Shown here: in pieces, positions 10,201 to 19,900 of the stretch
How the letters are laid out: every line of letters begins with the position of its first letter
Position numbering within the stretch: the stretch's first letter is position 1
Assembly: GCF_000524195.1 (NCBI RefSeq)
Contig: NW_020170402.1
Span: 806,540 to 852,990 of the forward strand
Length of the DNA: 46,451 nt
Direction: 5' to 3'
Source of the DNA: Echinococcus granulosus
Taxonomy: Eukaryota > Platyhelminthes > Cestoda > Cyclophyllidea > Taeniidae
Program-made: the position numbers and the translations under genes
Notes under the pieces: generated by a model
What the model was told of the DNA's origin: nothing
The model's input: only the letters and a program-made list of their open reading frames with translations
Databases searched by the model: none

Positions 10201-13063
10201 TGGAAAGAATGATAAATTGTAGTGTTTATTGTTTCAATGAACGAAGTATGCTAAATCAACCATATGCTGCCATTACTTTAATGATAGTTCAGGTTCCTCA
10301 TTTAGCTTACTTTTAAGGCCCAAATTGCGGTAGCGTTATTCCTATCGCTCAAGTCTGGTTCGATTATGATGTGAAGAGCGTTGGCAAGGTGTGTGCTGAA
10401 TCGTGGATCAGCTCAACACTGAAGTTTCATGTATAGAAGCTGCTTTCTCCCTGCCTAATTTGGGTTAGTGGCCTTATTCCCCACTCTAGGAAGCGCGATT
10501 GACCGTGCTGTTGATAAAGTAAATTCTTGGTCCTCAAACCAGTAGTCCGCATGGCGATTAAGGCAGGTTTTTAGGTTGGGGTCAGGCCATCCACTTTATT
10601 TAATGAGCGCCAGTACGTAAGCGTTCGAAGTGCTTCTACCTCTACTTCAAACCTTACAGCCTCGACTTGATCACCTTGGGCGTCTATAAACACTCACTCT
10701 CTTACCTCATGGCTGAATATGCTGAGACACCTTACAGTAAGTTCACTTGAAGCTATTGTGTCGACCATGGTTGCCAAGCCTGGGTTGGCTCCGCCTGGTA
10801 TAGATTTGGAGATTATTTGTGGCACAAGAATTAGTATGAATTTCGTCGAAACAGTTGATAGATTACGGTTATCAGTATGTTTCCTACCCTTGCATGTTCT
10901 TGCCTAATTTTCATATTCAAGACTGGAGAAGTGATAAGAGCTAGGCTCCATAATATAGATTTGGTGTATCCCGAGACTTCTCCGAAGGTGAAAGAAGACA
11001 GTACTCGGGCAAAATGTGTATTGTTGATATATGGGGGGGGGGGGTTCGAGGCAACTGACACGGCCCGAAGATCGGGCCGCCCGGCAGACATCATGGCGGA
11101 GCCCCCAGGTGGCTTATTACCAAAACTGAGAGTTAAGCAAACAATCAAGGTATTACATAGGCTCCCCTCTCGTCTTTTGAGCGTCGTCTCTGGCGCTCCC
11201 CTTAGTCAACCTCCCACGTCATCCATCACAAGGTAATCGGTGCTGTAAGAAAAACACCCACCAGTTAACCTTATCGATTATCAAATTTCCACGCAAATGG
11301 GAAGATGCGTGACCGCAACGTCGCTGATCCTTCTTGGTATTTGTACTGAATCAAAAGTTCCGCCCTGTATGGGAAGTGGAATCGGAGAATGAGGAATGCG
11401 CCGGCCATCACAAGTGCCCATATCTGGTCGCAGGAACATTGGTTTAATAACCAAGTCAGCTAACAATGGACTGGATTTAACATATTCCCTTGGAGGTAGG
11501 GTTTTGTGTCCCCTTCATTTTGCCACTTTCTCACTTAGGTGCTGCCTAGTCATGTGTCTATCTGGTTTCTATCCAACCAGCAGAGGAGTGGAGGAGCTAT
11601 CACGAGCTCCCATAAATGACATCATGCAGGCATCGTAGACGGTTCCATTATGAACCCTTACAGCTCTTTCACAGCTAGTGGCGCCTTGGTTATCGGCAAC
11701 ATGTCTGCAGAACACGAGACTGGGGTAGTTGCCGAAGTTGGACGTCTTTTTCACCCCTTCTGCCAGGGTTTGTTACTGATTCTCTCATGTGTACCATATG
11801 CACCTCTTCCGCCTTGCCGAGGCTCATGACTCAGCAATTGGAATCAGCATAGATGTCTTTTAAGGTCAGATCCGCTTTCCGCTGTTACCAATGTAGCAGA
11901 CCGAAACTTCCTTAAGGACGCAAGAAGACATGACGCTCGGGCAGAGTCTGTATCGTTGACGTACACTATGGCTTTGGGCGACCGGCGTGGTCCGGAGGCC
12001 AGCCCACGCTACGAAGGTACAATGGTCAGGACACAAATTGACCCTTCAGTAAAGCAGAGTTAAATGGCCAACGCATTACAGCTTTTACTCATAGGGAGAA
12101 GTTCTCCGGAGGAATTTGAATTGCCATGAAGAAGGCGAACACTTACTACAGTTTACGTTTATATGGTTCCCCGAACTACCAGAATCTGGTGCAGCTAATC
12201 GCCGAAGATTTTATTGAGTCAGCGATGCACACACACACAGGGAGGTGCTTGTTTTGCCATCACTAGGCTAGGGGTGGGCTCGCTTGGAAACGGCTGGTGC
12301 AAACGAAAAATAAACACCGTCAAATCATTGTGTGCTGCACGAGTAGTCACCTTAGACCTCGGTGCTTTCAAATCTAAGCGGAGCTGTTTTCAAGTGGTGG
12401 CCAGCTCGAAGTCCTTGCGAGTCTCACTGCTGGATGATTCAGCAGCAATACCTAAGGCGCTCATTTTGTGCCATCGGCTATTTCACCTCCCGTTACTGAC
12501 GTCTTGCCAGATAGCGGTGGTCTTTACACGCCACGTTCTGGTACGTACAGATACCATGATACCTTTTTCTCCTGCATGGTTTGCAGTGGAAATGCAAATG
12601 CGTGGCTTTTTGAACATCAGACCATCTCAGTGCATAGGCTAACTCTGAAGATACTGTTTTTTTTACAAAATTATTCTTTTATGGCGGTTCATTGGGGCTA
12701 GAAGATTGCCTTGCACTCTTTATTAACAGTCTGAACTCGGAGCTTCCACCGGCATACAAGGACGTGGTTGCCATGACCGTAATCTTACCCACAGACGCTG
12801 AACAATGTGAAGGGATCCCCAGTCAACGCCTCCTGCAGTCACTGCCATCGCTACCACCATTGCAACCGTCACCGACGCCGCCCGGGTTGGTCACCGGAGA
12901 AGATTGTGAGGGGTCGGGCGGTAGCAGTAGGAGCGGCGGGTTGGAAGAGCCGCCCCCGCCGAGCTATCAAGACGTGATCTTCTTCTCCCCCTCGGCTGCC
13001 GATATGCACCAGCGGGTGCTCGCTGCAGCAGCAGTGGCCGCCCGTGACCAATCCGGTATTTGA
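7254..13063 (+). CDS. Single-pass membrane protein with two PPxY motifs (Nedd4-adaptor-like), start exon missing
   Basis: Four exons join in phase: 7254-7351 (or -7366), 7383 (or 7398)-7566, 8762-9131 and 12730-13063 (stop TGA). The order is a hydrophobic signal-like segment (GWILATIVVYLALVGTVLCG), a short extracellular part with about seven Cys and one NST glycosylation site, a transmembrane helix at roughly 8909-8985 (FYAILGGALGTAAFLIIVFC) followed by a stop-transfer RRRVR, and a Gly/Ser/Pro-rich cytoplasmic tail. The tail carries LPPAYKDV (PPAY codons at 12746-12757) and PPPPSYQDV (PPSY at 12956-12967), the classic ligands of WW domains in Nedd4-family ubiquitin ligases. The layout resembles Shisa, WBP1L/VOPP1 and similar adaptors, but no Cys signature of those families was matched. 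The 31-nt intron between the first two exons has a weak donor, and an upstream ATG exon ending in phase 1 was not found. The third and fourth exons are the best supported. The 3.6-kb last intron holds two dispersed repeats. Confidence 0.6.
7610..7850 (+). repeat. Degenerate TGAA/TGAG-rich simple repeat
   Basis: Imperfect tetranucleotide-like blocks (TGAATGAATGA, GAACGAATAAATGA, GAGTGAATAAGTAAG) fill the first part of an intron of the PPxY gene. A similar style of repeat forms the 130-bp array at 42790-43440, but no unit length is clear here. Confidence 0.5.
9132..10966. other. Intron sequence, nothing recognised
   Basis: This is the left part of the 3.6-kb last intron of the PPxY gene. The donor is GTGAGT at 9132. 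No open frame with coding character and no copy of the dispersed repeat was seen. Confidence 0.5.
10967..11110 (+). repeat. Dispersed composite repeat, diverged A unit
   Basis: The core is recognisable: a CCCGAG...CTCGGG pair encloses the ACTTCTCCGAAGGTGAAAGA equivalent of the core seen at 170-195. The downstream part (GGCCCGAAGATCGGGCCGCC) matches the hairpin segment of other copies. A run of 12 G interrupts it at 11033-11044. It lies in the last intron of the PPxY gene, in the sense orientation. Confidence 0.6.
11590..12040 (+). repeat. Dispersed composite repeat, B' plus spacer plus A units
   Basis: Positions 11590-11752 are the reverse complement of the B segment found at about 15205-15430 and 35635-35850, with shared words such as TTCGGCAACTACCCCAGT. 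After a spacer, 11860-12040 carries the A unit (core at about 11900-11945). This copy shows that the family is a composite of B' followed by A, at least 450 bp long. It lies in the last intron of the PPxY gene. Confidence 0.65.
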
Positions 13064-14964
13064 TCGATGTACTAATCTAGTCGTGATTTTAGTCCATTCA
13101 CCTCCTTCTCCCCCTATTCCCCCGCTTTTAAACACACTTGACAGCTCGCTCGATGCCGTGAGTTTGTATTCCTGGATAACTTTTTTATTTTGTTATATTT
13201 CTACTTCAAATTTGCGTGTGCTTATATGTGTATGTGATTCTGTTACATTGTGATTCTTGACGACGATGAAAACGACAAGTTCTCCCACGTGTGTTTGGCC
13301 CCTGACCCTTGGTCCTTGTTTCTCTCTACAGAAAGGTAGGCAGATGAACAAATGGCTGGAATTGTTTTATATGTGGGTGCCAGCTGCGGTTGTGGGCTGT
13401 CTGTTTATTTCGCTCAGCTAATGCTAGATCTTTAAATAGGGCAGATTCACTGCCGTTTTTAGCTTCTCCCTTCTCTTGCTACGTTGAAGTTATTTTAAAA
13501 CCCACTTCTGAAGTTTCTTTCTCTACTTACGTCTTTGGGGCAGATGTGCCTGATTTAGGTGGCACAGCCTCTCCTCCATCGTTGTTCCCAGTCTCAAACT
13601 TCGTTTGTGTTTCCCATATATCGGGTTCCTTTCTTTAACACTAGGGTGATGCGTCTACTTGGAACTGAGTAATCTTCCGTCACTGTGCCGATAATCTCTT
13701 GTAGGCCACCCTGTCGCTTGTTCGGACTTCAACCGGTCTGCGCTGCTTGATTGGTGTAATTTGCCCTCAATACTATTACCTCAGACTTCCACGTCCTTGG
13801 TTCCAAAATTCTTTCCCAGACTACGAGGATTGTAGTTTCTGTTCCCCGACCAACCTATCCACAACTTGTCAAAGTTTTCAACGGAATCTTGGTCACGAAG
13901 TGAATATCCCATGTGGCATTCTTGCGGTTAAAAGGACTTTATATTCAGGCTTAATCAGACATCTCTCAAGCTACTCAATGTTCACCGATGGTGCTAACCC
14001 TTCGTCAGTTGATCTGAATCCCTTGCGCCGCCACATTGACCCGTTTTGTGGTGAAATTCATACTACCACAAACTTTGCCTAATCTCACCGTCGGTTCACG
14101 CAGTTCCATTCAAAGGGGCAAGGATCTAAATCTTGGACCAGATCTTTCACGTAGTTTCTCAGGGTATAGATCAGTCTTCCGTAAATACTCTGACCGAACA
14201 CATCGCCAATTAGTGCTTTTAGCTGCCTGTACTCCTGGATGGGTTATTTAGACACAGAAGCTTGTGGCAACATTAGTTTCTTCGAGGAAGATGGCAATCT
14301 CATACGTGGTCTAAACCTCTCATATTACCGATCGGTTTATCGTGATTCACCTCGGGTCGGATTTCAAAGAACAGTTGCCGCGGTAACCAATCACATTATT
14401 CATTATCTGCGCCCACCGGGCCCTGTTTTCTTGTCTTGATTCGTTCTGAGAGGAAACTCATGGAATTTGTGACTCCAACGTAGGGCGATAATAGTGGTCG
14501 GGGTCACGTACCCAAGCTGGCAGAGGGTTATGCCCCACCTGTCTCGTCTGCCTTAGAATCGTCGGAAGGTGGAGCGCATGCTGAAACCGAGAATGAGATG
14601 CTCAAAGAGTAGTCTTTATCAGCAGTTTAGCAAATAATTTGAAATAAATTATTGATTGGCACCAATATGCTGCTTAAAGCCTTTTAGTAGTCTGCGAGTG
14701 AGAGCTTATTAATTCTTTTTTTGAAGAGTGGTTTTTTAGGAGGTCAAAGTGTCACGAACGTTTTTGGTGGTAATTGCTGAAAAAAAAGAAGTGGAACAAG
14801 TATAAGCTGGAATATGTTGTCACAATAACTGCAAAAATTAAGGAAAAGAACCTTTCGAGTTGAAGCTCAATGCTGCGATTGTTTGTTTAACGCGTCGCTT
14901 TGGTTTAGCAAACACTTAAGGCTCTGTCTCTGTACTTCGGCCCTGCGGTGTGGCCTCCCGGCTA
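13064..14964. other. Intergenic with open frames of uncertain status
   Basis: Open stretches at 13390-13638, 13747-14082 and 14239-14439 (+) show no recognised domain, no clear splice sites and no start context. They could be 3' UTR, a worn mobile element or chance. No AATAAA was seen close to the stop of the PPxY gene. Confidence 0.35.
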
Positions 14965-15435
14965 TGCCAGTCGCTCCCACGCAGGCCTTCTGTATGTCGG
15001 CAGTGCATATTCTGTCCTGATATTATGACTTCCTTCGTCTTCAGGAGAGACTCGAGTCGCTACATTGGTCACAGAGAAAGCAAATCTGATCATAAAGGGC
15101 AACGATTGATTTCTATTACTGATTGCTAACCCTTCATGTGATGGGAGACAGACATGTGCTGTGAGAGAATGGGTGATGAACCCCCAAATGGAAGGGAAAA
15201 TGATGTCCATCTTTGGCAACTACCCCAGTCCTGTATTCCGCAGACATGCTACTAATAACTGAGGGACCACTAGCTATAAACGATCTGGAAGGGTTCGTTA
15301 TGGCACTGTACACGATACCTGCATAAAGGTGTCAATGAAGTGAGCTCACGATACATGGTCTGCTTCTCCACAAGCAGGATAGAACCCAGATAGATATGGC
15401 TGGCATCACTGCTGTAAGACCGAAATGTCATGAAG
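14965..15435 (-). repeat. Dispersed composite repeat, A plus spacer plus B, reverse orientation
   Basis: Read on the minus strand, the A core is at about 15060-15010 (CTCCTGAAGACGAAGGAAGT). The B segment lies at 15205-15430 (TTTGGCAACTACCCCAGT on the + strand), in the same relative order as the copies at 11590 and 35385. It abuts the short copy at 15441 in opposite orientation. Confidence 0.65.
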
Positions 15436-15440
15436 GAACA

Positions 15441-15681
15441 GCCGTAAAACATTCCCACGAGACTATTTGAAGTACCGTCTTTACTAAATTGTAGCGTCCC
15501 GAGACTCCCTGAAGACGAAAGAAGACAATACTCTAGCTGAGTACATATTCAGCGCAGAGAAGGTGTCTGGGCTATTGGCATGGCCCGAAGGCCAGCCCAC
15601 CCAGTGAGGTAGAAGGGGGCTAACTCGAAGTACAAAGCGGCGTCTCACCAATACCGAGGGATAAACCACTATTGTATTACA
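15441..15681 (+). mobile_element. Short form of the dispersed repeat (241 bp)
   Basis: It begins GCCGTAAAACATTCCCACGA and ends GTATTACA, exactly like the copy at 44799-45042, with the conserved core at about 15495-15525 in between. Two unlinked copies with the same two ends indicate a defined non-autonomous element rather than a random fragment. No matching target duplication remains here. There is no coding capacity. Confidence 0.7.
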
Positions 15682-16916
15682 AAATGACTCTACATTTGTG
15701 CCAGTGCCCTTACGACTTGTGATTGACATACGTAATGGCCTGCCCATTGTCCCTTCCCCCAATCCAGTTTCCACACAGGACAAAACTCTAGATTTAGCGA
15801 TTTGCGGTCAGGTATCTTCTTTTCTTAGCTAAATAGTAACCAAAAGTTGGAATGTGTTCTAGAGACTGCGATGCTATGGTACCTCCAACATTGACACAGG
15901 ATGAGGAACGTTATGTAGCTCGACGTTTCTTTCCTAATTTTAAACAATAAAACAATGTACTCGATGGGTATTTATACTCCCCCTCAAACCCTTCTCGAGT
16001 ACGTAACAAGCCATGTCGGATACGGTAGAAGATTTGCTATGAGCTTACAGCAGGGCTGCTAGCCTGTAAGCATGGTCAGAGGATAAAAATTTGGCTTTTT
16101 CCAACTCGAGGGCCACGCATTACTCAGCATATAAGAACCCTGTGATTGAGCCGACGCTGTTGACCCCTGAGGAGGAAATAAACTAAGATCCTATTCAAAC
16201 CCGATTGCCTGTACACTGCTGCAGTAAAAATAGTCTCCCTCAAACCAACCTGATCGTTCAGATGCATGAAAGCAGAGATGTGTAGTGGGTTTGCTGATCT
16301 CGTTACAAACCGATTCCCCTTCCTTCATCACTTTGTATTTACAAAAGCTGAATATCCTTCGGGAAGTCCGAAGGCAGCATATAAGCATTCTAAAGGCCAC
16401 TCTGCCGTATATGAAGCTATGGATGGAGCTAAGCTAAATATTAGAAATGGGTGGACATCGCCCGAATAATAGACAAATTTGCCAGTGCAAGCAATGTTAT
16501 TCCAAAAAAAAAAACATTTTCATGCTTAAGTAACTCTATTTCAAATTGCTGTTATGTAGGGTAAATATGCGAGAAGTAGAAGAAATGCAATGTCAGGCAA
16601 AGGAAAAAATAAATATGGTCAGCATTCCTGTTTCGGACAGAAACATTCTTTCCGAATGATCCGTTTCAATACCGTCCAAACATGGAAAAGTAAATCTGTC
16701 AGATTTTGCAATTACCTGTGGAACAAAATAAATGACCTAGAAATAACAAGCTTAATCAGTCATTTGTAATTCCACTTTGCAACAGTGTCTTTGTGTAAAT
16801 TTGGAGCAAAAAATTCTGGTTAGTATGTGGATTATTCAGTACCTTATTTACAGCGAATGATTAAGCCGACTACCAATAGAACGGCCCTCTGGCCCTGACT
16901 GTGAATAGCATCTGGA
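15682..16916. other. Intergenic upstream of the TM9SF gene
   Basis: The segment at 15690-15790 shares a short stretch (AATCCAGTTTCCACACAGGA) with 36003-36022 beyond the B unit of that copy, so the repeat family may extend here. No gene was recognised. A poly(A) run lies at 16503-16514. Confidence 0.4.
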
Positions 16917-19900
16917 ATGATGTTCCTCTTCGCATTTGTTATTTTGCTGAACGTTCTAAATGTCAAATCGGTACCTGGGCTTTCGCTGACAAATTACTGT
17001 GAGGATTACTTAGTTGGAGGCTGTACTGTAGGCTATTTTCTTTTTTCGGCATTTCTGTAGTCCATCATCGAAGTGTATGCTGGTCGTCTTTCATCTCCGA
17101 TCCTCTTTGGTCCTTTTCTACCTCCACAGTTAATCGCATTAATTCAACTCAACTTTTTATAGACTGGATCAATGTGTCTCTGACAATCCAACATATTCTC
17201 CTGCAAACCTTGGTGCGAAATTGTTTGGCGAAATGTTGGCGTCAACGAATATCAAGGCAAGTGTTCTTTCTAACAGTGTATTTATTGGCTCCGGAAAGAA
17301 ATTAATGCAAATGTTTTCATTTTAGATACAATTCAAAAAGTCAGGTGAATGCGTAGAGTTGTGTAGGAAAACCTACGATCCAAAAGATTCCTTACCCGGA
17401 GGGACCTACACGAAATTATTACAAGGAATCAGGCAATCCTACAATCGATATTGGTAAATTATGGCAAGTCTCAGTAGCAATTTTAAGGGTTTCTGATAAC
17501 ATCCCAGTGATTGCTTGCAAAAGAACCCTTGGTGGCAAGGTTTGCGAAAGAAGTTTTCCTCTCGGATGTTACAAAACAGATTCGCAGATCGAACCGACAC
17601 AATGCAAAGCTCAGGTAGCATTTTTTTCATTCTTACTAAATCTTTTTTTTCCTAATTGAGTGCAAGTACGTTACTAAATGTTCTCAGCATTATCTCGTTT
17701 GCATTTCCCGTTGTCTAGGTGTGAACATGGCTAGTCAGAACAAAGTAGATATGTTTTAGTGGTATTTTAAAATTGGTTGGATCTTTTTAACCTTCATTGA
17801 CATTTTAGCTTTCAAGCGCTCAGGAGGCGACTCCTTATCTCTTCAATCATTTTATCTTTAATATCACTTACACCGCTGCAAGCCCCTCAAAATACAACTT
17901 GATTGCTGTTCAGGTTACTCCATTGAGGTGCGTTGTGACGTTTTCCGATACCTGTTAGCATACAAGCGTTTATTCTGCGTTTACTCAAATAGTTTCATTC
18001 ACATTAATTAAAAGTAAGTTGTTCATCTAGGATGGGTTTGAATCTCATCAATTCCCCTTACGATCTTCTATTCATTATTGATTCTTATTGCGTGTGCTAA
18101 GTTGCGTCGAGTATCATTGCTGATCCATTCTCCGCTTGATGAGATTGAGCGCTGCACTATTAGTCACAGAACAAGACACATTTTTCTGGAGTGCTCTACT
18201 GAGATGAGTTGCACTCTATTTTCATTTTTCCCATGTGGGTAATAATTCCATTGCTAAACAAAAAAGACGCTTTATGTGGGACATCCTGAATCTCGGAACA
18301 AAAGATGTTGCTCTTTAGACCTTTATTAAATGTTGACAGCAGAAGTGTGTATATATCTGGGATGATTAACCCATTTGTGTGCCGTCTCCTTATGTTTCTT
18401 GCATGAAATTAAACGGAGTAGCTTCGAATCGAAATAGACATGGTTATAATGATCGCTGTAAATTTGAAATAATATCTTGCTTGTCTATTGTGCACAACAA
18501 CTCTAGTGCCACTTATGGTCTCTGCTGCTCCATTCCACCTCAATTTAGTTCTTCGTTTTTTGAGACCTACCAGAAATGGTAGCCTTAGTCTCTTTTGCAT
18601 GACCTTAAGTACGTGGGACAAATTTGCATGGTTCAGTGTATGCTTTTTGCACTTATACAAGAAAAGGATTTGGATAAATTAATATGGAGACATTGCTATT
18701 GAGTGAGAGTATTCTTCACATCATATTTTTTCGCCTTAAGTAGCTGTAACAAATGGCTTTTCGTCTTTAGCATTGGCCACGACGTGAAGGATCTTAAATG
18801 CCCCAATAATCGGCCACTGGCACTGCCAGAAAAAATTATCGCGCCTCTCACAATTGTCTACACCTACAGCGTCCACTTTTCAGTACGCTCCTTTGTCCCC
18901 AGTCTTTATTGAGTCACATTCCTGTGAGATAGTCGCCTAAATAGTTCATTTTTGCTGCTGTAACAGGAAGTACGGGATGCACCGTTGAGTAGTCGATGGA
19001 GCTACCTAATTTCGGAGGCACCGCACGAGAGTATTCAGTGGGTGTCCATAATCAACTCCGTACTCGTTGTGTTCTTTCTTACCATCCTCGTGGCAATTGT
19101 GCTGGTGCGCACCCTACGTCGGGACTTTTTGCGCTATGACAGGTTGGAGAGTGAGGTGAGCTTCCACTCCCCGAATTCTTGTTTCCGTACTCACTTTTTG
19201 CTTCTTTTTTCACTGAGCAAATCTTAATCGAATTTTATCTCTGCAAAATGGGAGCCTAAAATAATGCCATGTCTGCAGTTAACTTCATGTTGATGACCTG
19301 AGGAATCGGGAGGTTCGAAGAAGAATTGGTCTTTCTTCAAAATAGCCTAATTCATAGTCTTTCTCTATCCCAATCTAGGGACCAAATTTCATAGGCTTTG
19401 CACTGTTAAATGTACATTACTCAAACAAAGTCTCCATTCTGCTATCGCGCTTATACCGCCTTCATAATAATACCATTTGCTAAAATTTGTGTGTGGGCTA
19501 TTCGAAGTGAGTTTTATGCATTTCATCTACTCTTTTTCCATCCCATCACTCTTTAAAGCCTAACGAGACTCAAGAGGAATTCGGCTGGAAGCTAGTTCAC
19601 GGTGACGTCTTCCGGGCACCGCGCTACCCTATGCTATTTGCTGTGTTGATCGGCTCCGGCGTGCAGATGGCTCTCATGTCCGTTATCACTCTCTTCTTCG
19701 CCTGTTTCGGTATCCTCTCGCCCATCCACCGTGGCGCCTTCGCCACCTGTGCCATCGCTGTCTTTGTCTGTCTGGGTGCCTCTGCTGGTACGTTCTTTCC
19801 GGATGTAGGCTTATTTTAAGCGTGCTGATGAATCAAGAGGTCGACTTGTTTGAGCCCGAGAAGACCTGTGTAGTAAAGATATGCAGTTAACTGAATATCA

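Noticed and set aside
16266..16469. 67-codon open frame just upstream of the TM9SF gene
   Set aside because: No acceptor or donor joins it in phase to the TM9SF signal-peptide exon, which already has its own start.
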